Positions 32,539 to 44,379 of a DNA stretch of 64,000 bases are shown piece by piece (position 1 is the first letter of the stretch; each line of letters opens with the position of its first letter). A program made the translations under genes and the position numbers. The stretch lies in assembly GCA_037176705.1 (NCBI GenBank), contig CM073888.1, positions 45,452,810 through 45,516,809 of the forward strand, written 5' to 3'. Under the pieces are notes generated by a model. It saw only the letters and a list, made by a program, of their open reading frames with translations. It made no database searches and had not been told where the DNA came from. Origin of the DNA: Molossus alvarezi (lineage: Eukaryota > Chordata > Mammalia > Chiroptera > Molossidae).

Positions 32539-33955
32539 TGCAAATTTTTGGTTATGATGATAAAGAGCTAGTGTAATAGTATAGCTTTCAATTGTCCAGG
32601 AAATATATTATTATTAAACTATGTGGCAAGAAATTTATTAAAATCTGACTACTCATTGAGTTGTTTCATATAAAATCACAATAGTTGTTTCTAGTTGACA
32701 TATACTTCCTTTTGCTATTAGGTATACTTTCAAAGCCTAATTATTTTGAGAACATAGTATGACCAAAGAATAAAAATGTACCAAGTTGACAACTTTAAAT
32801 AAGCACTAGCTTTTCTTAAAGAACAAATCTCACTTACAGTTAGGAAACAATATTTATATTTAAGGTTGAAAAGCCAGGATGTAGGAAAATTTTGCTAATT
32901 TGGAAGATGACCTTTAAGTGCACCAAAACCAAATAATTTGTAAGCTACGACATAGGGCACATTCCTACAAAATTTGTGTGAATACTGCTTTAGTGGTTCT
33001 TGAAAGACAAACAAAGAAAGCTGGAATGAAATCTCTATTCCCCTCCCAAATAAGACGGAGACTAACAAAAGGGTGCAGCCGCACTCTCTCAAAGCTTGCC
33101 ATTAAAACGAGGTCTCTGTAGCACAGTTAATGAGATGGTTCATAGTGGAAAATAATCTGTTTTTAACAATGTTTAGATCAAAAGTAATTTCTAATCTATG
33201 AAATAAAGTCTCTTCAATACCCTTCATTCACCAGTAAAGCTTTTATGTTTGTATTATTTACTTCAATCAGATGTTTTCAATTTTACCTTTTCTCCTTCTA
33301 CAAATGCTTGACATGGTTCGTCAATACTGACCAACAGTTTTATTCTTTTTCTTCAGAAAAGAGAGATTCTTGAAGGAGGGAGAATGAAAAAGAGAGAAAC
33401 ATCTCTGCCTAAACGATTTGCAAGCATCTGTGCTTTAAGCTACTTTTTATGAACACTCCTTAGTAAATGACTCAAGGTAAAAAAGCAGAAAAGCATCCAA
33501 TGTTAGGAAATTGCAATCCAATACCATGTAATTTAAACCTGCAGTTGCTTCTCTTGTACTAAATGACATACAGATGGGTAGCTTAGTTCTCTCAACTTAG
33601 GGAACACAATTGGTCTTTTTGTATGAATGAACATATATTAACAAAAATATTTTGGGCAGGATTGTTTAATTCTGATTGTACAGATTTTAACTATCCATGC
33701 CATTGGGAAAAATAACTTTAACCAAGATATTTTGTTGTGTTAAATTTTCAATTAATGATTTTTTGGAACAAAATCAATAAAGATGCATCCAAAAAATAGA
33801 AACAAAAAGACAACATCTAAGATAAAGTCTATAGTGAATTGAACAGAAAGGGGCCCATCACAGTCGCCTGACTATTTAATTTAAGAAAGAGCAGTTCTGC
33901 ATTTAAGCTGTGGAAAGGCTTGTCCTGACAGGACAAACATTTCTCAGGGAAACTT
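32539..33955. other. Intron, no gene seen
   Basis: AT-rich unique sequence without recognisable repeats. Confidence 0.6.
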
Positions 33956-33959
33956 TTCT

Positions 33960-34280
33960 ATCTATCCCTCGGAAAATATGAGCAGTGCCAGCAGTAGGTG
34001 TGTGGATGAAGCCTGGTGTACTCGGGGGTGAGAGGGAGGTCCGGCGAGATGAGACCAACACGCCATTAGTGGTAGGGCAGCTCTTCCCAGGGGTCCTGCC
34101 AGGCCTGGGGGGCCACCATGCGGCGTGTGATGTCAGGAGAGGCGCTGTTCCACACCCCACAGGCCTGCTCCGGCGCACCTTTCTGTTTCCTCCGGTCTGT
34201 TCTTTTCCTATCTCCGTATTTTCTCCTAGAGAAGCAACTTGTCTGTCTTGGTGGCCTGAATCTGGAAGCTGATACCCTTC
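33960..34280. other. GC-rich island of unknown nature
   Basis: A sharply bounded GC-rich stretch inside an AT-rich intron, open on both strands (33985-34272 + and 33903-34178 -). On the minus strand one frame reads like coding sequence interrupted by a stop (...QAWQDPWEELPYH, stop, ...LPLTPEY...). That suggests a decayed retrocopy or exon, but I cannot name a parent and see no poly(A). Confidence 0.3.
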
Positions 34281-35552
34281 TTTAGTCCCACCACCAGGGT
34301 AACTGGTTAGTTAGTTTTCTCCTTGTTTCATTTCAGTGAACTCACGTACTATGAACATTAGGTGCCTTCTAAGAAAATGAAGTATAAAAACATTTCTACT
34401 CCTGAATCACATTTCTTTATTTCCAAAGGAGTTTAATATCCAGGAAACCAAGCAAGCTTTCTTTTAGCAGTGTCGAAACATGACAAACGCTTGCCGTAGG
34501 GCCGTCCGCAGGCCTCTCCCTCCTGTGACGGACGGCACAGAAAGCTGTTTTACTGCAGCCGGGGGCTTGCTTGGTCCCGGGGTTACATTTCTTTTCACTC
34601 ATTTGTGCAGGTAAAATAAAATAGTGCGTACAAACAGGTGTTGTCTGAACATTTTACTGCAGTCTGTATAGGTTGAAATAGAAGCGGCCATTGTTATTAG
34701 AATCACATTAAAATTATTTCACCATTCAAATACACTTAATCAGTGGAGTGTTCCTAGATATACTTTGCAAAAAATAAAATGTAGGCCTCTAAACAAGATC
34801 ACATTCACTGTTCCTCTTCTCTTTGGCCTTCTTCCTTCCCATTTTTATCACTGTTTCTTTCTTTGGAACTTCTTGAATCTGCATTAGTGTAAATGTCTCC
34901 TGGAGTCTATTAAATGTTCCTTGCTGCCTGTTTAACGTGGTAAGATACAGTCTTTAACGAGACATTTGTTTTTAAGAATTCTATGGAGCCTAGTGAAGTA
35001 TTTGACAGAATCACAGAGAACGACAATTCCTGGTCATGGAAAATCTATTTTTAGGATTGAAAAAAATACATAGGATGGTATTTAAATCACCCAGAGTGTA
35101 CATTGAATGATAAAGGTTTCAAGCTACCCTCGACTAAGGTGCGAAATTCTTGAATGGAGAATTATTGTGTAACATAATATGCCCATCATCTTATATATAC
35201 AATATAAGTAGAGTCCCACTTTTAAAACTCATCAGGAAAAGAGAATGTCAAGGTGTCAGGCGACTAGAGGACGTGCTACCATCTTGTGAATGCTCAGTGA
35301 GGCTCTATCACCACGTGCGGGCGGTTTAGGCGCAGCTGGTGGTCGGGGCTCCGGTGCACCCACTGCAATCTTGAGAAACTTTTTTTTTTTAATGGAGAGA
35401 AATAATCAGCTGCAGTTCAGGTAAATTTGTGAGTTAGGGACTGATCTGGTCATTGACAAGTGAAGCAGAAGCTGTGCCATGGCGGCCAGCCAAAGCGATT
35501 ATTTAGGATTCAAGCTCAAAAGCCTCCTTCTCCATATCCTTTCTTTTTCCAG
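34281..35552. other. Intron end, no gene seen
   Basis: Complex sequence including a GC-rich patch at 34490-34600. Leads into the acceptor at 35551-35552. Confidence 0.55.
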
Positions 35553-35661
35553 GGTCACGTAGGGATACAAAGAACTGTAAGGTGGTCTTTTCCCAGCAGG
35601 AACTGAGGAAGCGGCTAACACCCCTGCAGTACCATGTCACTCAGGAGAAAGGGACTGAAAG
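35553..35661 (+). CDS. MSRB3: MSRB3, exon encoding the start of the MsrB domain
   Basis: A 109-bp exon with acceptor 'tctttttccag' and donor 'gtaagg'. It supplies two bases of a split glycine codon, 35 full codons and two bases of a split serine codon. It reads SRRDTKNCKVVFSQQELRKR, then LTPLQYHVTQEKGTE. This is the N-terminal part of the SelR/MsrB domain and is shared by all MSRB3 isoforms. Near the start the bat has arginine (SGSR) where I recall a cysteine (SGSC) in human MSRB3, so one non-catalytic cysteine may be missing. The remainder is nearly identical to the human protein, which indicates strong selection on a functional gene. Confidence 0.96.
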
Positions 35662-37278
35662 GTAAGGTGAACTGTAAGAGAAAGTCATTAAGCAAGAGCT
35701 AGTTTTCTTCATCCCCCCTCCCCCACGCACTTTGAATTCTCTTCCTTGACATTTAAAGAATTCTACACTTACTTGCTAAAGACTACAAATTAGGATCCTT
35801 GAAAAGGTTTGAAAATAGTATTGTTTAGGTTAAGACCAAGTTTTATTTATTCTTTTCCCCATTTAATGAACACTATCTTATGTAAAGTCACAAGGCTTTT
35901 ATTAAGGGCCTGTTTTTAGTTTACTACAAAATGTGTGGAAGTAATAGCGATTTGGGTACATTTTTTGGGAAGACATCACAGTAAGCAAGACCATGCGGGA
36001 CATGGCGCTATGCCAGGATGCTGAAATTTTGAAGGTGGCCATTGTAAGTATAGACGTTTTGGCTGCAAAAAGAAGGTAGCATAATTTAGTTCCTTTCTAC
36101 CCCACTCCAATTTCTTTTTGAAGCACATGTGGAGAAAGTATTTATTGGCTCATTTGTGGTTGGAATGTCAAAAATTTTCAATAACTGCCCTCACATGGCT
36201 TTGGTCCTTGGAAGTTCGCCCTAAGTCCTGAAAAAAGAGTTTGTTCACTTCCAAGACTCTTTTTAGTGAATAAAGTCTCTCTCAGCTGATTCCAGCTCAA
36301 AGGTAACTTGCCAAGATCCAACCATTTTGTTGTCTAATTTATACCATGGAGGTTGGCATAAGGCCGTAACTTACCTCTGATCCAAATTTATTAATGATGT
36401 AACTTCTTGTTTTCATTCATGAACTGAAAGAGCTCTTTACCACACATGGGGTTCTTGTTAATAGGCAACACTCTCTTCCTGTCACAGTGGATACTATTTA
36501 CTGAATTTACCAAGTGTGGAATCTCTGACAAAGTCCACCCTCATTACACAATGAGCTAGCCGTAGACCTCAGTCTCAGCCCAGGAGGACTTCTACCCGTC
36601 CTGTTGTGTACATGACTAGCAAAATGATTTAATGCACACAAACAACTAGAGATTAGGTCATTCTTAAAAATTCTGTTTATAAAAAAATTGGACCTCATAA
36701 AGAGGGTGAAAGGATAATAAAAACAAGCTGCAGAGCACATAGACTTTTTGTTGGGCTAGCACAGCTGATTTGTATTAGCTGAATGACCTCCTAGCCTTTA
36801 AGATTGTTAACTTAGAAAAATATTCCCTTAAAGCTGCAATATTCCTTTTCAAACCAAAAAATAAGACTCCTTCCACTTGAAGCCTTTGGATCCTTCTGCA
36901 TTTTCTGGGATACACTCTTGGACACTGTAGAGTAGTAGAAATCTTATGTAATAATGTTGTTGTTTTCTGTGAATCTGAATTACAGGCTTTTTTTTTTTTT
37001 TAACAGGAATTTTTTTTCTTCTATGCATTACGTAACTACATGGCTTAATTTTTTTTATTTAACCTGCACTAGTTTGGAGTAGTTATATGCACATTTTATT
37101 ATATAGATTTGAAATATATTAGTAATGTTCAGATTTCCATATGTTTGGTCTGTTCTCATTATAGGACAAAAAGCCCTGGAAAGATTTATTAGAGAAATAT
37201 ATTTTAAGCAAATACATTCTGTAAGAAATAATCCTAACTTTACTTAATTTTTGAAATGCTTCATTTATTGTTTATCAG
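35662..37278. other. 1.6-kb MSRB3 intron
   Basis: Repeat-poor short intron with canonical ends (gtaagg ... tttatcag). No further exon or mobile element seen. Confidence 0.75.
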
Positions 37279-37356
37279 TGCCTTCAAAGGAGAATACACA
37301 CATCACAGAGATCCTGGAATATATAAATGTGTTGTTTGTGGAACTCCATTGTTCAA
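37279..37356 (+). CDS. MSRB3: MSRB3, exon with first zinc-binding cysteine pair
   Basis: A 78-bp exon between acceptor 'gtttatcag' and donor 'gtaagt'. Its first base completes the serine codon split from the previous exon. It then reads AFKGEYTHHRDPGI, YKCVVCGTPLF, and two bases of a lysine codon. The CVVC pair is one half of the Cys4 structural zinc site of MsrB enzymes. The second CxxC and the catalytic cysteine are encoded downstream, beyond the window. Lysine in FKGEY and arginine in HHRDP are mild differences from human as I recall it (E and K). Phase, length and sequence all agree with MSRB3. Confidence 0.96.
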
Positions 37357-39690
37357 GTAAGTATGTTAAAAACTTGTGGATATGGACAGATGGCACAAAC
37401 TAGTTATTGCTTGCTCATATTAGAATCTTTACATTACTAAGTGTTCTTATTTCAGGTTCCCTCCCACAAAACAAAAGTAATTGATTTTGCAGTATTTGTA
37501 TCTTTCAAATACCCAACATTAACTTGTTCATCACAATAAACATGGATAGTGCTTAATAGATTTTGTTGAGCATAAAAATATTTCTGTATTTAGTGACATT
37601 TCTATCAGCAAGTGATGGCCCAAAATTTATTTATTGGACCATAATCGAAGTTCTCCATGTGTATCCTTCAGATTGAATAATATCCACCAAGTTGATGATT
37701 CATACTTCTGCAATGAAGGGCAATACCTACATTTAAAGTAACATGGGAATTATAACAGATACTTGTACTTATATAAGCAAACTACATAATAACGACTTTA
37801 ACAGTTTTTGCGTTGGTCCAAATCTTTATTTTAAAGATCTCAATAGTTTACTATAAAACAGGCAGTGCATAGACTTTTTCACCAAAATATTTGATTCAGA
37901 CAATGTATTTTGGAGATTATGAATCTTATTCAAGAAAGGAAAATTTTACCAAAAACTTATTTATGTAGGTGGAGAAAATTCTAGAAGCTCTGTATTCCCC
38001 ATGGGGATGCTAATTTGGGGGAATAAAAAGACAGAAACCTTAACTGAGAGTAGATGTCATGTATTTAAAACAGAATTACAAATTTCTTAGGGGAAATGAA
38101 CAAACAAGAATCTAATACATGTAGCATGTAAAACATCGTATCTCTCCGTAAATACTTCCCTTTTAAAACACTAACATTTACAGATTTTTTTTTAGAAATA
38201 ACAGGAAACAGTAATTTCCTTCAAAAAATTTTTCTCGTTTAAAACCCTTCTTAGCTTGTGTAAACCTTTTTGCACATTAGTATTGGTTGAGAATCTGTTC
38301 TGATTTCTTAAGTATTAATTCTTCATGTTATAAACCCAGCCCTTCAAATTGTCACCCATTTTCTCTCAGAAAACACACATCCTTATATTTCAACACCTTT
38401 AGCATGTATCATAGTAGTTGATATAACACTTAAGGTAGTTGCTGAGCCATGTTAAACTTAATATACCAAATGGTGAAAATTGGCCACATCATCCCTTTGC
38501 TTTTTGTTTAAGATTCTCCACCTCTTTTCTTACCATGTGATTCAATAAAGTAAAGGAGGAAAACCTACTGTTTTAAATAAGAAGCAGAACCACTGTGAGT
38601 GTAGGATTTAATCCATGTGCAATTTCGAGTCAAAAAACTAAAAGCAAGACCCTTATGCAAATGTAGGTACTGGCGGGGGTCAGGGAGTTTCAAATTTGAG
38701 GTGATACTGCCTTTGCTTCCTTTAAACTTCTTGTAAGGAAAGCTTTTACTTTCTAAGTTTTTATGGGCTATTGTTTAATATTGTTATTCTACTTTTTAAA
38801 AATTGTCCTTACTTGGTTTCCTGTCAGTGTTGTGGAGGAAATATCCCTGCTTTAGCCTCTGCTGGAGAATGGTAGTTCATTGAGTTGGTGTACTATCTTC
38901 ATACTGGAGAATTTTCCAGGGACCACAGGGGATGGACAGTTTTGAGGGAGTCAATTTTCTGGTCCTCAATTTCTGTATGTACACTTTCCTGAAACTGATG
39001 TGCCTGAGAGAGTCTGTGGTTGGTCACTTCTTCCTTCCTATCTCCTTCATCGTAATCACCCTTCTCCCACTTCACAAAAGATGTCCTGTCTTTTACCCAT
39101 CCCAAATCTTACTATGATATATTGTCCTAGGGTAAAAAATCTCTAAGGCATAAAGCAAAACAACAGCATTACTTCTGAAGGAGAGACCCATGAAAGCAAG
39201 GCAAAAAATATTGAATTGGAAAAAATTATCACAGTATTATTTCATTTCCGCAAGTCTCCGCCTGCCTGTTGTGTGCTTATTTATCTACCTATTGTCTATT
39301 CATTGTCTACTGGTCTAAGTAAGGGAGATGGTTGCTAAGAGAACATGCATCAACATATTTACATACTTATTCAAAGTGAAGAAATGGGAGTCTTTTTTGG
39401 GACAGATAATAAGCCCGATTTGGCTGATAGATATGACATAGGACTGCCTTAGCAAATCAGGTTATGTGGTGGCCTTCTCCATTCATTAAATGATCTGAAT
39501 ACATAGCTCTAAGATTTTGAAAATATTTTAAGCATGTAATTTATATATAGAACACCAGGAAATTCATCGTTTTCAATTATTTAAATTTTTGAAAAGATAT
39601 TTTAGTTGTTACTTTAAAATATATGAGGAAGTATGTATCAGTCAGCACCAGTCTGGATACAGAAACCACATAGTAACTGAACAGGAAGGT
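37357..39690. other. Start of large MSRB3 intron, no further exon
   Basis: A repeat-poor, AT-rich 2.3-kb stretch. I searched by eye for the next MSRB3 exon (SETKFDSGSGWPS) and did not see it. Confidence 0.6.
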
Positions 39691-39692
39691 TG

Positions 39693-39943
39693 TTTTTTGT
39701 TGGTTTGTTTTTTATCCTCACCCAAGGACACTTTTCTTCAGACAGAGCGGGAGGGAGAGAGGGAGGAAGAGAAAGAGAGAAACATCACTGTGAGAGAGAG
39801 ACACTGACTGGCTGCCACCCACAGGACCCCAACCGGGGCCGGGGACAAACTGAAGCAGAGTTATGCACCCTTAGCGGGAACCAAACTCGGGACTCTCTGG
39901 TCCGAGTGCCGATGCTCTAACCACTGAGCAAAGTGGCCAGGGC
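39693..39943 (-). mobile_element. VES-like SINE
   Basis: T-rich tail from 39693, head ending 'gtggccagggc'. Approximate duplication caggaaggtt / caggaaagtt. Confidence 0.9.
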
Positions 39944-40264
39944 CAGGAAAGTTTAATATAAGGAATTATTACCTATAACAGAGGATTGTGGTAATGAGGG
40001 ATAGTCTAATAAGAAGTAAATAGAACATTTAAAAATACAGAAATAGCAATTATAAGAAGTAATCATAACCCCTAGGCTGAGGTACAGCCCCAAAAAAGTT
40101 TCCCTGCAACACTGCCCCCTCCCCTTCCCAGGGCTGAGATCTAGACTGTTGGGGAGGGTGTGGCTGCAGCTTACCAAACAGTGGAGAAGCTGCTGTAGTG
40201 TCTCAGTAATGCAACTTTCCTGAAATCTGCCTTCTGGAATTTGCTGGAAATCCACTCTCTAGGG

Positions 40265-40505
40265 TAGTGATTCTCCACCTTTTTCATCTCATGGCGCACA
40301 CAAACTAATTACTAAAATTCTGTGGCACACTAGAAAATATTTTATTTTGCGGACCTGACCAAAAAATAGGTATAATTTTGATTAATTCGCAACGGACGGC
40401 TATTGTTGTGTTGGCTGTTGTCATTTTTTTATTTGACAATCTAAGAGAAAAGTGGTCAGTGCCCTGACTGCATAGTCAAGTCCTGCATGTCTGAAAACTG
40501 CTGCT
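40265..40505. mobile_element. nhAT-like DNA transposon fragment
   Basis: Left end 'tagtgattctccacctttttcatctcatggcgcacacaaactaatt' and internal 'ttgttgtgttggctgttgtcatttttttatttgacaatctaag' resemble non-autonomous hAT elements of vesper bats. The right terminus is too diverged or truncated to define, and no 8-bp duplication was confirmed. Confidence 0.65.
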
Positions 40506-41740
40506 AGAGCTGCGGTTGGCAGAGCTGGGCCGGTGCATCAGTGGCATCTCTATCAAACGCCTTCAAGTCGTTGGTTTCATACTTTGAACACAGATTGTAG
40601 GAAACACTTGGGTTGTGTGTATGTGTGTGAAAACATGCGGAATTTTGTTAGCAAGGAGTGAAGGAAAAATAGGCAGAAAAGACTAAATAGCAGAACAATA
40701 TGAGAAGTGACAGTGGGAAGGAAACGGGAAATAAAAAGAAAAAAAAATAGAAGCGCTGAATTTGAAAATGCCTAGTCATTAGCAATATGAAAAGGTTATT
40801 TTTCCAACTGCCATTTCTGTTATTCACACTCATTTTGTGTGTGTGTGTGTGTGCATTCACATGTTTGTATAATCCTCTTCGTTTACTTGACTGATATATG
40901 TAATACTTCCTTATAAAAAAGCCCATTCAATTATTCTTATTTCATTTTCATACTTTACCCTAAATACATTCCCACTCAACAATATACTGCTTTCTTACTG
41001 CTTACCAAGTACAAGAACCTTATTCACAGACTGCATATAAACCAAATGTGTAATTTATTCCATGGTTCACATTTTCTTCACATTCACAAATTCTACCAAG
41101 CTAGTTTATTTCTCATATAGTACTACTGACTTTCAGTTAGTAAATTAACTGACAGAAGTAAGAATGCTCTCCCCTCTGGTTATTTGAACTTCTAAAATGT
41201 CACAAAATGAATTTATTGCACATCAGATAAACCAGAGAAGACTTTGGTGAAATAATTTTATTCAAAAAGTCTATATGACCACTTATATTTTGCTCTGGCT
41301 GACATTTTGCCAGGTGTTGTGAAACAGATCTATGAACTCTTCTCCTTAAGGTGCTTACTTAGAGTTTTGTCGGAGTGATAAGAGAACACAATAAACGATT
41401 ATAAATATGGGAAGATCGTACGTATTAGCATCTACCCAACTGTGCCTGTTTAAAATGCTTTCATGTATCATAGGAGGGCATATGACTGCATCCCAGCAGG
41501 GCCAGGTGTATGGAGGAAGTGAGACCACATTTCACCAGGCAGAGAGAAGGATTTAGTTTTTCCTAGGTAGGGATGCCTGATAGAGCACGCCATATAAGAG
41601 GAGGAATTGGAGATAGGATCAGAAGTGGGTTTTTGAAGGGAATAGTTGGGAGACGGGACCAGTAGGAGGGGGGAGATGAGTTATGTTGGGAGTAGTGGGA
41701 GAAATGGCTGGAGGGCTAAAGCGCACCCATTAAGGAAGCC
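40506..41740. other. Intron, no gene seen
   Basis: AT-rich, with a short (TG)n at 40836-40853. Nothing coding recognised. Confidence 0.55.
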
Positions 41741-41759
41741 CTTGGATACCACAAAAGAC

Positions 41760-42030
41760 ATTTCAGTTTCTACTTGAAGTATTTGGCACCTTCCTCCAGG
41801 AAGCCCTGTCCAAGCCCTGCAGGTGATCTTGGTGGTTCCTCATCCTTGCTCCCGCAGTGCCTGTGTGCACCTCCGTCACTGCACATTCGGCTCGGTGCTG
41901 GAACTCTCTGCTTCTGGCCCATCTGCCCGCTAGGAAGTGAGCTCCGTGGTGGCAAGGCCACGTCGGAGTCACATGCGTGTCTCTAATCCCTGCCATGGCA
42001 TGCTCAATGAATACTTGTTTGTCGATCAGA
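41760..42030 (+). repeat. L2 fragment
   Basis: 'cttcctccaggaagccctgtcc ... gctaggaagtgagctccgtgg ... gccatggcatgctcaatgaatacttgtttg' is the L2 3' region. The open frames over it are chance. Confidence 0.7.
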
Positions 42031-42267
42031 TGCATGTCTAAATATTGTCGGACAGATTATGGAAAAATTTTAAATAAGACAATAGCATGATGAAGTTGGG
42101 AAGTAAGCCATAAGTGTACAAGATAGATTTCTGGGGGTGAAAAGAGAAGGAAATAGGGGTGTAGCAGCTTCAGGGGGATTTTTTTTCTTTGTTAGCTGAT
42201 AAACCTTAATATTATCTGGTATTGTCCTTGTGTAATCCACTCCTGATAAATTCGTTTAAGACTTTAT

Positions 42268-42511
42268 GCTCTGGCTGGTTTGGCTCAGCAGTTGGAGCAT
42301 TGGCCAGCGGATCAAAGGGTCACGGGTTCAATTCCAGTCAAGGGCATGTGCCTTGGTTGCGAATCATCCCTGGTCCTGGTCGGGGTCATGCAGGAGGCAA
42401 CCAGTCAATGAATGTGACCCTCTCACATCAATGTTTCTCTCTCTCTCTTTCTCCCTCCCACTCTATCTGAAGATAAATACAAAAATATCCTCGGATGAGG
42501 ATTTAAAAAAA
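42268..42511 (+). mobile_element. VES-like SINE
   Basis: Head 'gctctggctggtttggctcagcag', tail 'tcctcggatgaggatttaaaaaaa'. No clear duplication. Confidence 0.88.
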
Positions 42512-42624
42512 GAATTTGAGGAACCACATAGGATAGTTTTATTCTGTATATGTTTCCTTGTCAGAACTTGCACTGAATTAATAACTCATTTTATATAGAT
42601 TTACTAGTGATAATAATACTAATT

Positions 42625-42795
42625 TAAATAATAATACATGAGCTAACACTTATATAGCATTTACCAGATGCTAGGCATGATTCTAAGTGCTTTATATACA
42701 TTAAGGCTTAATCTTCCCAGCAGCACATTTTATAGATGAAGAAACTGAGAGAGGATAAGTACCATTTGAAGAGCACATAGCCAGTATACAAATGG
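42625..42795. repeat. Ancient MIR/L2-class repeat
   Basis: 'gagctaacacttatatagcatttaccagatgctaggcatgattctaagtgctttatata ... gatgaagaaactgagagagg'. Confidence 0.65.
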
Positions 42796-42929
42796 ATTTG
42801 GAATAATAAGACGTACTCAAATTTTTAGAAAAGACAAAAACTAAAGAATCTGAGGAAAGCAAAGTTTTAATATTTTTCTTTGGTCACTCTAGTCTGGTTA
42901 GTTTGCTCAGCACAGTGGGAACACATGGA

Positions 42930-42931
<2 letters not shown>

Positions 42932-42963
<32 letters not shown>
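42932..42963. repeat. (AC)16 microsatellite
   Basis: Sixteen perfect AC units, likely polymorphic. Confidence 0.95.
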
Positions 42964-42965
<2 letters not shown>

Positions 42966-44138
42966 AATTCCTTGAAAAATCTGTATTTGTCATAGTACTT
43001 AAGTGGAAAATTGAAGACCATTCTAATATAGGGAGGGCTGAACCAAAACTAAATAGATCCCTCATGGCAGATCATCAAGGACTCAGCTTCCGGCTGGTTG
43101 TTATCCTTAGGGAAGCCCCTTGGAATCCTGACAGGAAGAAGTAGCCAATGTTAAGTAAGCCATTCGGTCTTTCAACATCTGTGAGGTAGGGCAGCAGCTG
43201 GATTCATAGGCAAGATTCTAGTTATTGAAAATGAAGATCATTTTATTTTCACTTATTGACTCCCCATTACATTTTTTCAAGTAGCTGTACACCAAATTTT
43301 TACTACTTTTAAAAATATTTTTTTTTCCGAGAAGATTGAGGCCAACCAACATGAGCTATCTTAAATGTCTTTCCTCCTGTCTTATAATTTCTTTGTATCT
43401 TAATTTTCAGCAAGCAATCAGAACACCCATGCACGGGTTGAAAGCAACTGGGGGAAACAGTTGAATATTAGCCCAGATGTGTGACCTCAGATTCATCACC
43501 TATAAATCAGGGAAAATAAAACCAAACAGGTGTAAGAACTCAGTGCAAAAAAAATTCCTAGTGTATGGTATTCTACAAATGTTAAATTCAAGTGGCCTAA
43601 GTTTTAGGAACATAGCATACTATCACAGCAGCCTAAGAAATTCCTTATAATGTGAGAAAGTGCAGGCTTTATTAGAGAGAGTCTAGTCTGTCTGTTAACA
43701 GTGTATATTAGTGTGATGAGTCACTGCTCCAGCTGTGTTGCTACATTTCAAATGGAACTCTGCTGCAAAACTGTTCACACATGCTACGTTTCACAAGAGC
43801 CTCCCGTGCAATTTTATTCTAGGCTACCAGAAAATTTAAGCCGTTTTTCAACTCTTTAAGAACATAAGCCCTTTCACTGAAGAAATTCCAATTTGATGCC
43901 ACACACAATTTACGCAACTGTGCTATTCAGTGTAAGTTACTCCATTTACCACTAACGGAGACTTTCAACATAATCTTTTCCTCTTCTGATATAATGGGGT
44001 GTGTGTGTGTGTGTATGTGTGTGTTGGGGAAGGTGAAGGAAGAAATGTAAAAGTCGGGGGAGAGAAGAGGGGGGTCAGGAGAGAGAGTTTTCTGTTCTTA
44101 CTCTATTCAAATCCCACTTTTTCAACCCCTTTAAAACC
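42964..44138. other. Intron, no gene seen
   Basis: Possible MIR remnant near 43470-43560. (TG)n tract at 43999-44024. No exon recognised. Confidence 0.5.
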
Positions 44139-44146
44139 ATCCTGAT

Positions 44147-44371
44147 CAGTGGTTCTCAACCTTCCTAATGCTGCGACCCTTTAATCCAGTTCCTCGTGTT
44201 GTATGTGGGTGTATCTGCATGTGGGCGGACCCGCCTGGAGACGGACAGAGGAGCAGTGTCTCGGTTCCTAAGACCATCAGAAATATGTATTTTCCGATGG
44301 TCTTAGGTGACCCCTGTGAAAGGGTCATTCAACCCCCAAAGGGGTTGCCACCCGCAGGTTGAGAACTGCTG
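44147..44371. mobile_element. SPIN-type hAT non-autonomous element
   Basis: 225 bp. Begins CAGTGGTTCTCAACC and ends GGTTGAGAACTGCTG. Flanking 8-mers are atcctgat (44139-44146) and atcccgat (44372-44379), a one-mismatch duplication. The internal sequence is collinear with the copy at 8935, with 'ggtcttaggtgacccctgtgaaagggtcattcaacccccaaagggg' near the right end. The short frames across it are meaningless. Confidence 0.9.
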
Positions 44372-44379
44372 ATCCCGAT

